Positions 1 through 7,556 of a DNA stretch of 33,255 nucleotides are shown here, piece after piece (the stretch's first letter is position 1; every line of letters starts with the position of its first letter). This DNA is from a virus, in IMG/VR virus record IMGVR_UViG_3300025141_000411, positions 1 through 33,255 of that record. One strand, written 5' to 3'. The position numbers were made by a program, and so were the translations under genes. The notes beneath the pieces were generated by a model. It was not told the origin of the DNA and did no database searches. It worked only from the letters and a program-made list of their open reading frames with translations.

Positions 1-1
1 C

Positions 2-355
2 GGACTATACACATCAGTTCAAGACTCATTCTTCTCAGGCTCTATCTCTGGCTCTTGTGGGGGCTTTAGAAATAGGCTAAAGAACATACAGTTCAATAAT
101 ACTACAGAATTGAACTCAACAATTTACTTCTGCAGAGCTAATCACAATGAATTTAATTATAGTTCCAACCCAACCTACCTAGATAGTAGTAAACTTAGGG
201 TTAAGAATACCTCATTAGACAATCCGGTATCTTATATTACCAGCGTTGGTTTATATTCGGCAGACAATGAGTTGTTAGCAGTCGCTAAGTTGTCAGAGCC
301 TCTCAAGAAAACACCAGAAACGGAGTTAACCCTTAGAGTTCGGCTAGATTATTAG
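2..355 (+). CDS. C-terminal part of a phage virion-type protein (5' end outside window)
   Basis: The frame is open from base 2, with no start codon that must be the true one, to the TAG stop, so this is the 3' end of a gene that begins upstream. A TTG at 110 could be read as a start but has no ribosome site and lies inside continuous coding sequence. The last 70 or so residues resemble the end of the next gene: both have a SSNPT(Y/F) motif, a YI(T/S)(S/K)(V/I)G(L/I)Y segment, then LLAVAKL or LIAVTKL, PLKKT, and a basic-hydrophobic LDY or LDF terminus. The two are therefore tandem paralogues at their C-termini. Proteins of this type are seen among tail or baseplate structural genes of marine T4-like phages; that assignment is from memory and the exact role is not known. 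Confidence 0.7.
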   Translation, partial: GLYTSVQDSFFSGSISGSCGGFRNRLKNIQFNNTTELNSTIYFCRANHNEFNYSSNPTYLDSSKLRVKNTSLDNPVSYITSVGLYSADNELLAVAKLSEPLKKTPETELTLRVRLDY

Positions 356-382
356 TTTTTATAAGGGTTAGAGGATACTATT

Positions 383-1552
383 GTGCCCTTATATAAGTTT
401 AAGTCCAACGACATTATCTATAATAGAATAAAGACGACTCCGAAAGTCGACTTTAAGATATATGCCAGCAAGATATACTATAAGAATGCAGACCAATCTG
501 TAGTCAACAACGATACACCTTCCGGCCATATCAATCTTCACGAGATTAATGTAAATAGAGGAGGGTCAAATCTTGTTTACCCCTTCTTGCCGAAAGGTTC
601 AGACTTGTCTTCCTTCAAGACAACAGGTGCTACTTCCTTTTATAATTCCTCATACGGAGACGACATAAAGGGCTCTTATCCTTTAACAGCTTCCATCTCC
701 AGAGAAGTACACACGACAGGTTCGACAAGAAACAAGATAGATGCTTTACAGAATGTGTTAAATTTTTACAAACCCATCAGTGAGCACTATGGATACGAGA
801 GTAACTATGGGAATAAAGCTCACCAAGCTTTAAATTTAATCAGCATACCTTCTATATTCTATGGCAACTCTATAAGAAAAGGTTCTGCAAGTTTAAAATT
901 CTATGTAACCGGAACTCTCATAGGAGAGCTTCACGATAAGAATAAAAACGGAGAGCTAGTTCAAGTTGGGCCTACTGGTAGTGTCGAGTCGGGTTCGGTA
1001 GCCGGCGTAGTTCTATATAACGAAGGCTTCATAATATTAACTGGTAGCTGGGATCTTACAGATGGTGCCCATACTATTAACTACAACAACGATGGCTCTC
1101 CAGTAGCCTCCTCATGGCTTCAGTACGCTGTCGGCGCGAACGATGGCATACCAGAAGAAGAGTCAGTCCCTGCAGGCACTGCTGCGCGCGCCTCTGCAAG
1201 CTATGACTTAACCTTCGAGGGATTAAATTATGTGCCGACAATCACCATGTTTGCCCATGCTCCAAAGGGAATGCTAAATAATTCTAGTAATCCCACCTTC
1301 GTACAGTCGGGTTCGTATGTAACATCGACTAGCTCTTTAAACTCATATGTAGAGAATGATCAGGTTCCCATTAAGAATATTGTATCCAGCTCATATACAG
1401 GATATGACGAAAGCTTTGAAAGAGAAACGTATATTTCTAAAATTGGTATTTATGATGAGGATAAAAATCTTATTGCCGTAACAAAATTGGCAACTCCTCT
1501 TAAAAAAACTAACAAAAGAGAGTATACTTTTAAGATGAAGCTGGATTTTTAA
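383..1552 (+). CDS. Phage virion-type structural protein, paralogous C-terminus to the preceding gene
   Basis: 389 aa starting at GTG 383, with a TAGAGG ribosome site 8-9 bases upstream; no better ATG start is seen. The protein is rich in Ser, Thr, Asn and Tyr and predicted to be mostly beta, with no signal peptide or membrane segment, as is common for tail or baseplate proteins. The segment FYGNSIRKGSASLKF and the following glycine-rich stretch look like a structural shell domain. The C-terminal 100 residues contain NSSNPTF, YISKIGIY, LIAVTKL and PLKKT, matching the end of the gene to the left. Its stop codon directly abuts the ATG of the resolvase gene. I do not recognise a named T4 homologue; virion structural protein is the safest call. 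Confidence 0.7.
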   Translation: MPLYKFKSNDIIYNRIKTTPKVDFKIYASKIYYKNADQSVVNNDTPSGHINLHEINVNRGGSNLVYPFLPKGSDLSSFKTTGATSFYNSSYGDDIKGSYPLTASISREVHTTGSTRNKIDALQNVLNFYKPISEHYGYESNYGNKAHQALNLISIPSIFYGNSIRKGSASLKFYVTGTLIGELHDKNKNGELVQVGPTGSVESGSVAGVVLYNEGFIILTGSWDLTDGAHTINYNNDGSPVASSWLQYAVGANDGIPEEESVPAGTAARASASYDLTFEGLNYVPTITMFAHAPKGMLNNSSNPTFVQSGSYVTSTSSLNSYVENDQVPIKNIVSSSYTGYDESFERETYISKIGIYDEDKNLIAVTKLATPLKKTNKREYTFKMKLDF

Positions 1553-2071
1553 ATGATACTTGGATTAGATGTTAGTACTAGCATAACCGGGGCAACTATT
1601 CTAGACAAAGGCAACATTGTTCTTTGTGAGGCCTGGGATACTAGAAAACTTAAAACTATGTTTGAGAAAGCAGAGTTTATAAAAGAGAAATTAGAAGCTT
1701 TGCCCGTTGGCGTTGAAGAAATTTTTATAGAAGAGCCGTTTACGTTCTTTAAATCAGGTGGCTCTTCTGCTAAAACCATGGCAAAGCTACAATCGTTTAA
1801 TGGCGTTGTATCATGGATGTGCTATGATATATATGGCATAGTCCCAAGTTACTTAACTGCAGGACAAGCGCGCAAGCATTGTGGCATAACTGTTCCTCGC
1901 GGCACAAAAGCTAAAGAAAAAGTTTTAGAACATTTGTTGACAAACGAAGAAGAATTTGATATTCTTTATACAAGACATGGAAATCCCAAAGCCGGCGAGT
2001 ACGACCGAGCAGATTCTTTGGTGATGGCCAAGGCAGGTTCTATAGTTTGTTGTCAGAAAGAAAAAAGCTAA
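1553..2071 (+). CDS. RuvC-like Holliday junction resolvase
   Basis: 172 aa with a ribonuclease H-like fold pattern typical of RuvC-family resolvases. It begins MILGLDVSTS (catalytic Asp6 on the first strand followed by the DxSxS/T turn), continues with EEIFIEEP (Glu60 or Glu61 on the fourth strand), and ends with YDRADSLVMAKAG (Asp151 and Asp154), which corresponds to the DxxDA motif in the last helix. The family cuts four-way DNA junctions with two metal ions. For a phage this would resolve recombination intermediates and debranch DNA before packaging, the job done in T4 by the unrelated endonuclease VII. The ATG follows the previous stop codon with no gap and only a weak ribosome site, suggesting translational coupling. 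The 3' end overlaps the primase start. Confidence 0.8.
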   Translation: MILGLDVSTSITGATILDKGNIVLCEAWDTRKLKTMFEKAEFIKEKLEALPVGVEEIFIEEPFTFFKSGGSSAKTMAKLQSFNGVVSWMCYDIYGIVPSYLTAGQARKHCGITVPRGTKAKEKVLEHLLTNEEEFDILYTRHGNPKAGEYDRADSLVMAKAGSIVCCQKEKS

Positions 2072-2988
2072 ACATACTCGTTGACATTCTAGGCAATAAC
2101 TATAAGTCTGGCAATGAGCTTTTATTCTTCTGTCCAAAATGCGACCACCACAAGCGAAAGCTATCTGTTAATATCGATAAAGACGCTTTTAAGTGTTGGA
2201 TCTGTGATTATCACGGTAGGTCTATACGCCGCTTAGTCAGAAGGTACGGCAGCTTTAACCAAAGAAGCGAGTGGGATGAACTCACTGGCAGAGTAGATCT
2301 AGATTTATTTGGAGAAGACCTTTTTGAAGATGAACCAGAAAGAGAAGAACAGAAAATTAAATTACCAGAGGCGTTTATATCCTTAACTAGTGCCTCACTA
2401 CCAGTGCATGCGCGCCCTGCAATAAAATATCTCAGAAGCAGGGGTGTAACAAACAAAGATATTACAAGATGGAAAATAGGCTATTGCCCTACCGGCGAGT
2501 ATGCCGGCCGCATAGTTATCCCGTCATTCGGCACCTCCGGATACTGTAATTACTTTGTGTCAAGAACCTACTCTAGCGAGTGGCCCAAGTATAAGAATCC
2601 TCAAGTAAGCAGAGATATAGTTTTCAACCATCTTTATGTAGATTGGGATAGTGATTTAATATTGGTTGAAGGTGCCTTCGATGCTATTGTGTCAGGAGTT
2701 AATTCTGTTCCCCTTTTGGGCTCTTCGATTAGAGAGAACGCAGAACTATTTCAGGAAATAGTAAAAAATGACACTCCTGTTTATATAGCTTTAGACCCCG
2801 ACGCTGAAAAAAAATCAATGTATCTGGTCAATAGATTACTAGAGTATGGTATAGAAGTCCACAAGATTAATATTTCTCCGTATGCTGATGTAGCGGAGAT
2901 GACAAAAGAAATTTTCAATGAAAGAAAAAAAGAAGCTGAACTAATGAATACAGACAACTATTTACTTAGAGCGATTAACTCTATTTAG
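2047..2988 (+). CDS. DNA primase, T4 gp61-like (CHC2 zinc finger plus TOPRIM)
   Basis: 313 aa. The N-terminal zinc-binding domain has Cys29, Cys32, His34/35, Cys50 and Cys53 in CPKCDHH...FKCWICDYHG. The TOPRIM domain shows LILVEGAFDA (Glu208) and YIALDPDAEKK (Asp250, Asp252), the metal-binding acids of primases; a further acidic element, DVAEM, follows near residue 281. Length and domain order match T4 gp61, which makes RNA primers for lagging-strand synthesis with the gp41 helicase. The start must be TTG at 2047 or the next codon, TTG 2050: no ATG or GTG occurs before the zinc finger, and an AAGGCAGG sequence lies about 9 bases upstream. It overlaps the resolvase gene by 25 bases, so the two are probably translated together. 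Confidence 0.85.
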   Translation: MLSERKKLNILVDILGNNYKSGNELLFFCPKCDHHKRKLSVNIDKDAFKCWICDYHGRSIRRLVRRYGSFNQRSEWDELTGRVDLDLFGEDLFEDEPEREEQKIKLPEAFISLTSASLPVHARPAIKYLRSRGVTNKDITRWKIGYCPTGEYAGRIVIPSFGTSGYCNYFVSRTYSSEWPKYKNPQVSRDIVFNHLYVDWDSDLILVEGAFDAIVSGVNSVPLLGSSIRENAELFQEIVKNDTPVYIALDPDAEKKSMYLVNRLLEYGIEVHKINISPYADVAEMTKEIFNERKKEAELMNTDNYLLRAINSI

Positions 2989-3017
2989 GAGAGTTTTTTA
3001 AAACAGGGGAAAACAAA

Positions 3018-3137
3018 ATGAATACACTAAAACTAACATTACACAGACTAATAAATGCATTTAATCTAAAGCATTGCTGCTGCTGCTGTGGCTGCTGCGC
3101 ATGCGAACATTGTAACGGGAGCTGCAACACGTTATGA
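3018..3137 (+). CDS. Cysteine-rich 39-aa protein
   Basis: ATG 3018 is preceded by AGGGG at about 9 bases, and the stop TGA (3135-3137) overlaps the next gene's ATG (3134) as ATGA, the coupling typical of real phage genes. The product has a short amphipathic basic N-terminus (MNTLKLTLHRLINAFNLK) and then ten cysteines within residues 20-36: HCCCCCGCCACEHCNGSC. No signal peptide or lipobox pattern is clear. Such a cluster could bind zinc or another metal, form disulfides, or be acylated at a membrane; none of these can be decided here. The TGC-TGC-TGC-TGC run is partly a triplet repeat, which may have arisen by slippage. I do not recognise the family. Confidence 0.6.
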   Translation: MNTLKLTLHRLINAFNLKHCCCCCGCCACEHCNGSCNTL

Positions 3138-3484
3138 ACATTACAGGAAAAAGACTTAATAAAATTATTAAAGAGGAATTAGATATTTTCCTTAATCAAG
3201 AGGGTGTCGAATCCTCAGATATTACAAACTTAAGAGAGCCGGTGCCCAGCGACCCCGATGCCCTAGCTAACAATATTAAAATCGCTTCCCGGGTCTTAGA
3301 GGATCTTGTCGGCGGAGAATTAGCTGAACTTGCTGGCGTAACTAAGAAACTAGCCGAAGCGGCCCAAGCTCTCAGAGAAGTTCTCGACGAGCTATCAGTT
3401 AAGAATCCGAATCACTTAGGCGACCACGAAGTAGAAGTTCCAACGCCACAACCAGCCGCCCCAGGAACTACAATTATTCCTTGA
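3134..3484 (+). CDS. Small protein with IIKEE-type N-terminal peptide
   Basis: 116 aa, start ATG 3134 coupled by ATGA to the Cys-rich ORF. It begins MNITGKRLNKIIKEELDIFL, which closely resembles the N-termini of the proteins encoded at 22657 and 22924 near the prohead protease. The middle (residues 45-85) is helical and rich in Ala, Glu and Leu, and the C-terminus is a proline-rich tail (PTPQPAAPGTT). No enzyme motif is visible. The N-terminal element fits the (I/L)-x-E cleavage pattern of T4-type prohead proteases, so the protein could be an internal head protein, but this is inference. It sits between primase and SbcCD genes. Confidence 0.7.
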   Translation: MNITGKRLNKIIKEELDIFLNQEGVESSDITNLREPVPSDPDALANNIKIASRVLEDLVGGELAELAGVTKKLAEAAQALREVLDELSVKNPNHLGDHEVEVPTPQPAAPGTTIIP

Positions 3485-3509
3485 CATAGCCATATTGCTA
3501 TGGTAGACT
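3481..3509 (+). promoter_or_regulatory. Candidate sigma70-type promoter with an internal palindrome
   Basis: A perfect TTGACA (3481-3486) is followed after exactly 17 bases by TAGACT (3504-3509, four of six matches to TATAAT). Between the two boxes lies an inverted repeat, CATAGC (3485-3490) and GCTATG (3497-3502), separated by six bases, which could be an operator or a small hairpin. It lies about 30 bases upstream of the SbcCD start and overlaps the stop of the preceding gene. It could drive early or middle expression of the nuclease. The evidence is sequence match only. Confidence 0.35.
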
Positions 3510-3539
3510 GGTTATCTAGGATTGAGTACAGGGACAAGT

Positions 3540-6500
3540 ATGCGTTTTGCACACCTTGCTGACACTCATATCCGGAATCTCAAGTATCACAGAGAATACC
3601 GGGTAGTTTTTAGTCAGCTTTATGACCTCCTTCGAGAGAAGAAGGTCGATTATATTATACATTGCGGAGATATCGCACACACAAAGACACAGATCTCACC
3701 TGAGTTCGTTAAAATGTGTTCTGATTTTTTCAAAAATCTAGCAGATATTGCTCCGACTTACATTATACCGGGTAACCATGACGGTAATTTACGTAACAGC
3801 AGCCGTATGGACGCTCTAACGCCCATTGTCGAGGCTTTGGAGCACGAGCACCTATATCTACTTAAGAACTCGGGAGAAGAGCGTTTAGGGCGCATGGGGA
3901 GGAATGATATAGAGGAGTCTAATTTTGTATTGAACGTACTATCGGTCTTCGATCGCGACAATTGGATTAAACCTACAGACGATTCTTCCGTGAATATCGC
4001 CCTTTATCATGGCGCAATCTCCAATTCCAAGACTGACCTAGGTTGGATCATGGAACACGGAGAAGATGAACTATCTATCTTCCAAGATTTTGATTATGCT
4101 TTCTTGGGAGACATTCATAAGACTAATCAGGTGCTTGATCACGATGGCAAGGTAAGATACCCAGGCTCGACAGTTCAGCAGAACCATGGCGAGACTAACG
4201 ATAAGGGTTTCTTACTCTGGGATATTGAAGACAAGGATAATTATGAATGTGAGCATATCTCAATTTCAAATCCTTCGCCTTTCATAACTATTGAGCTAAC
4301 TCCAAAGGGCCGTATGCCCAAGAAAACAGTCGTTCCTGCAGGCGCACGCGTCAGGCTGATAACCAATACCAATTTGCCCCTAGACGCCATTAGAAAGGCT
4401 ATAGAGGTGGCAAATACGAGGTTTAAACCAGAGTCCATTACCTTCTTGAACAAAGCAAACGACAGATCTTCTGTAGAAGATATAGCAGGTTCCCTGGAAG
4501 AAGGAGATTTGAGAGACATAAACGTACAGGAAGAGTTAATTTCTGAATATCTCAAAGATCACGAAGTCGCAGACGAAACTCTAGATCTCATATACAAGAT
4601 GAACAGGAAGTATAACAATATTGTTGAGCAAGAAGAAGAGGTGTCTAGAAATATTAACTGGAATTTGAAAAAACTTAAGTGGTCTAACTTATTCAACTAC
4701 GGAGAGGACAATGAGATTGATTTTGAGAATGTAAATGGAATCATCGGTATTCTAGGCAAGAATTACTCAGGAAAATCCAGTATTGTTGACAGCCTGCTGT
4801 ACACTCTTTATAACTCAACATCGAAAAACAGCAGGAAGAACCTTAATGTAATTAACCAGAACAGGGAAAGTTGTGAAGGGGAAGTACAAATCTCAGTTGG
4901 CCACAACACTTATGTTATGAGAAGGAACTCAGAGAAGTATACTAAGAAGCTGAAGGGTGAGGTGACGCTAGAAGCCAAGACAGATTTAGATTTTCTGAAA
5001 ATAGATACTTTGACAGGGGAACAAAAATCTCTCAATGGTTTAAGTCGCGCAGACACCGACAAGAATATTCGTAAAATATTCGGAACACTTGACGACTTTT
5101 TGTTGACATCGATGGCTAGCCAACTTAACTCTCTTTCTTTTATAGGCGAAGGTTCAACAAAGAGGAAAGAGATACTTGCTAAGTTTCTTGATTTAGAGAT
5201 CTTTGAGAGAAAGTTCAAGTTAGCAAAAGAGCAAGGCTCAGATCTTAGAGCAGCTAATAGAAGATTCCAAGATGTTGATTTTAAACAGGAAATTGCCGAA
5301 ACAAGAAAAGAGTTAGCTCTCGAAGAAATTCTTTCTGATAGAAAGAAGAATCAATGTGCAGAATTTCAGACTGAAATAGAGTCGAAGACAGAATCTCTGA
5401 ACGAATTAATCAATGCTATCGATTCTATACCTACGGAAATTATTGATATTAAACAGGTTTTAGAAGAAATTCAAAAAACTGAAGAAATGTCCACAAAAAT
5501 TAAAGACGATAATAATTATTTAGTCAAAAATATCCGAGAGGAAAAAGAATTACTAGAAAAAATCAATAATTTTCTAAACCAATTTAATTTCGAAGATTTA
5601 CAGTCCAAAATAGACTCAAATTATGAAAATGAGAAACAATTAGAAGATTTTGAGAAAGAGTATGAAAAGCTAGAGATTCAACTTAAGAACTATAACCAGA
5701 AGATTGCCTCTCTAGAAGAGGTTCCCTGCGGCCCAGAGTTCTCCCACTGCAAATTTATCAAAGATGCGTATTCAGCGAAAGATAAGAGCACCGAAGCACA
5801 GGTAGCACTAGATAATCTATCTATAAATAAAAGTGGACTGATAAAAAAAATATCTGACACAAATTCCAATAAGCTTGTCGAGCATATGGAGAAATATGAA
5901 CAAGTTCTAGAGAGAAAAAATACAGTCGACCGGGGTATATCTGGTATGGAGCTTTCTCTACAAAAGAACAAGACAAAGCTAGTAAAAATAAAAACAGAAC
6001 TTGCGTCTGTTAAAGAGAAAAAACTAGAATATCAACAAAACAAAGATGTTATTGACAATTTAGAGAATCTTTTGACCCACAGAGGTAAGCTGCAAAATTC
6101 TCTTGATGAACTGAGAACTAAACATGAAAGCTGCCAGAACGAATTGATGGATTTATATAAATCTCACGGTTCTTTGGAAGAGAAGATTAACACTTTAGTG
6201 GAATCAGAAGAGGAATACATTATTCTTCAAGAAGAATACTCTTCAGTAGACTTATATACCAAATGTATGCACAGCAACGGTATATCTTATGATATTATCA
6301 AGAAGAAGCTTCCTGTGATTAATAAAGAAATAGCAAAAGTTCTGGCTAATATTGTTGAATTTGAAGTCTTCTTTGAGGACGATGGAAGAAAGCTAGACAT
6401 TCTGATTAAGCATCCCAGGCACGAGGCTCGACCAATTGAGCTAGGCTCCGGAGCGGAGAAGACTATTGCTTCGATGGCCATTCGCTTGGCTCTGTTAAAC

Positions 6501-6719
6501 GTATCTAATCTTCCCAAGGGCGATACATTTATATTAGACGAGCCTGGAACCGCACTAGACGAAGAAAATATGGAAGGGTTCATAAGAATCTTAGATATGA
6601 TCAAATCTCAGTTTAAAACTGTTATACTAATTTCTCACTTAGACTCGCTAAAAGATTGTGTGGACCAGCAAATTATTATCGACAAGGATAGTTATGGCTA
6701 CGCTAGCGTAAAATACTAG
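3540..6719 (+). CDS. SbcD-SbcC (Mre11-Rad50) fusion, T4 gp47 and gp46 in one polypeptide
   Basis: 1059 aa from ATG 3540, with AGGGA about 5 bases upstream; an in-frame TTG at 3522 is less likely. Residues 1-250 form a metallophosphoesterase with ADTH (Asp8, His10), CGDIAH (Asp44, His47), GNHD (79-81), YHG (His157) and GDIH (191-193). Residue 390 onward is a Rad50/SbcC ATPase half: Walker A GKNYSGKSS at about 406-414, a long coiled coil with a Cys pair C730/C737 at its tip, a second coiled coil, signature LGSGAEKT, Walker B FILDEP (997-1002) and the H-loop SH. The complex trims DNA ends for recombination and replication; in T4 it is made from separate genes 47 and 46. The Cys pair is CX6C rather than the usual CXXC zinc hook. 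Stop and AGGAGG of the next gene overlap. Confidence 0.92.
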   Translation: MRFAHLADTHIRNLKYHREYRVVFSQLYDLLREKKVDYIIHCGDIAHTKTQISPEFVKMCSDFFKNLADIAPTYIIPGNHDGNLRNSSRMDALTPIVEALEHEHLYLLKNSGEERLGRMGRNDIEESNFVLNVLSVFDRDNWIKPTDDSSVNIALYHGAISNSKTDLGWIMEHGEDELSIFQDFDYAFLGDIHKTNQVLDHDGKVRYPGSTVQQNHGETNDKGFLLWDIEDKDNYECEHISISNPSPFITIELTPKGRMPKKTVVPAGARVRLITNTNLPLDAIRKAIEVANTRFKPESITFLNKANDRSSVEDIAGSLEEGDLRDINVQEELISEYLKDHEVADETLDLIYKMNRKYNNIVEQEEEVSRNINWNLKKLKWSNLFNYGEDNEIDFENVNGIIGILGKNYSGKSSIVDSLLYTLYNSTSKNSRKNLNVINQNRESCEGEVQISVGHNTYVMRRNSEKYTKKLKGEVTLEAKTDLDFLKIDTLTGEQKSLNGLSRADTDKNIRKIFGTLDDFLLTSMASQLNSLSFIGEGSTKRKEILAKFLDLEIFERKFKLAKEQGSDLRAANRRFQDVDFKQEIAETRKELALEEILSDRKKNQCAEFQTEIESKTESLNELINAIDSIPTEIIDIKQVLEEIQKTEEMSTKIKDDNNYLVKNIREEKELLEKINNFLNQFNFEDLQSKIDSNYENEKQLEDFEKEYEKLEIQLKNYNQKIASLEEVPCGPEFSHCKFIKDAYSAKDKSTEAQVALDNLSINKSGLIKKISDTNSNKLVEHMEKYEQVLERKNTVDRGISGMELSLQKNKTKLVKIKTELASVKEKKLEYQQNKDVIDNLENLLTHRGKLQNSLDELRTKHESCQNELMDLYKSHGSLEEKINTLVESEEEYIILQEEYSSVDLYTKCMHSNGISYDIIKKKLPVINKEIAKVLANIVEFEVFFEDDGRKLDILIKHPRHEARPIELGSGAEKTIASMAIRLALLNVSNLPKGDTFILDEPGTALDEENMEGFIRILDMIKSQFKTVILISHLDSLKDCVDQQIIIDKDSYGYASVKY

Positions 6720-6730
6720 GAGGAAATAAA

Positions 6731-7318
6731 ATGAAAATATGGTTTGTTAAAAAGTTTTATAAAGCTGCTTATCTCTGGTGGTCATACTGGAGTAAAGTCT
6801 ACAGATTGCTCTATCACAGCAAGTATCGCAAAGTCGAGCTACAAAATAACATGTCTCTGGGCGAGGTAGAGGATGGCTTAGGCAGACTACGATGGGCCCC
6901 TGACACTTGGAAAGAATTGTGGGACGCTTGTGGCTCACCCCAAAGAGTCCAACACGAATTGGATGAAATGTCAGCAGGGAAGCCATGGCCACACTCCCAG
7001 ATGGATTGTGATGACTTTGCAATTTGGGCTGCCAATACTATTAAATCTTCATTTTATCCTCGCATTTTTACATTTTCTTGGATTGACGAAGACGGTCATT
7101 TACGCGGTCATGCGATGTGTTTGTTAAGGCAGAAGGACGGTAGAATTTTTCATACAGGCAATTGGAAAACTTCTCAGCCATACAATAATCTTTTAGAGGC
7201 TTGTGAACATATAATGGTCCGACGAACAGCAAAAGAAGCAATTTGTTGGGGACTTTTTGATAAGGATCTCAAATTGTTAACCTCTGGCCCCGGACTTCCA
7301 TCCGAAAAAATTAGCTGA
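6731..7318 (+). CDS. Transglutaminase-like cysteine peptidase
   Basis: 195 aa from ATG 6731 with a strong AGGAGG site that overlaps the end of the SbcCD gene. A papain/transglutaminase-type catalytic set is visible: Cys93 in QMDCDDFAIW, His127 in LRGHAMCLL, and Asn144 in HTGNW. This matches the bacterial transglutaminase-like cysteine proteinase pattern (DCDDFA ... GHA ... G/N/D). The N-terminus (residues 1-35) is basic and aromatic with several Trp and Tyr and could associate with membrane, though it lacks a clean signal peptide. The substrate is unknown; possibilities are peptidoglycan or protein processing during lysis or host takeover. Genes for a holin-like protein and spanin-like proteins follow, which weakly favours a lysis role. 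Confidence 0.65.
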   Translation: MKIWFVKKFYKAAYLWWSYWSKVYRLLYHSKYRKVELQNNMSLGEVEDGLGRLRWAPDTWKELWDACGSPQRVQHELDEMSAGKPWPHSQMDCDDFAIWAANTIKSSFYPRIFTFSWIDEDGHLRGHAMCLLRQKDGRIFHTGNWKTSQPYNNLLEACEHIMVRRTAKEAICWGLFDKDLKLLTSGPGLPSEKIS

Positions 7319-7322
7319 TCTT

Positions 7323-7350
7323 CCTCCTCAAATCTACTTATAGTAGGAGG
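7323..7350 (+). promoter_or_regulatory. Possible ribosome-site-sequestering hairpin
   Basis: CCTCCT (7323-7328) is complementary to AGGAGG (7345-7350), the ribosome site of the holin-like gene at 7359. A competing inner hairpin CTACT (7334-7338) and AGTAG (7342-7346) is also possible. The long-range pairing would hide the ribosome site. Structure prediction was not possible here. Confidence 0.35.
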
Positions 7351-7358
7351 TAAATCTT

Positions 7359-7556
7359 ATGAGCGACAAAACAAAGGCAGTCTTAGATAATTTATTGTCT
7401 AAGCTAACTAGTAGAAAACTAATGGTGTGGATGACCGCGACTGGTCTAGCATTGTTTGGGGCTCTTGACTCATCCGACTGGGTTGCTGTAGCTTTGGTCT
7501 ATATTGGTTCCGAAGCAGCGGTGGACTTTGCTTCTGTGTGGAGACACGGAGGATGA
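7359..7556 (+). CDS. Small membrane protein, holin-like
   Basis: 65 aa from ATG 7359, preceded by TAGGAGG with 8-base spacing. The N-terminal 18 residues are polar and helical (SDKTKAVLDNLLSKLTSRK), then one hydrophobic segment runs from about residue 21 to 36 (LMVWMTATGLALFGAL) and a second from about 40 to 50 (DWVAVALVYIGSEAA). Short two-hairpin membrane proteins with an SRK..(V/L) entry and a YIG..A exit are common among putative phage holins. The next gene, which overlaps it by four bases, resembles an inner-membrane spanin, which supports a lysis role. A simple membrane protein of other function cannot be excluded. Confidence 0.55.
   Translation: MSDKTKAVLDNLLSKLTSRKLMVWMTATGLALFGALDSSDWVAVALVYIGSEAAVDFASVWRHGG

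Noticed and set aside
3522-3539. TTG 3522 as start of the SbcCD fusion
   Set aside because: The family N-terminus MRFAHLADTH begins at ATG 3540, which has a better placed AGGGA site.
5822-5829. Exact TATAAATA, the T4 late promoter consensus
   Set aside because: It lies deep inside the SbcCD coiled-coil coding region, encodes ordinary residues and has no gene start nearby; chance is the simplest reading in AT-rich DNA.
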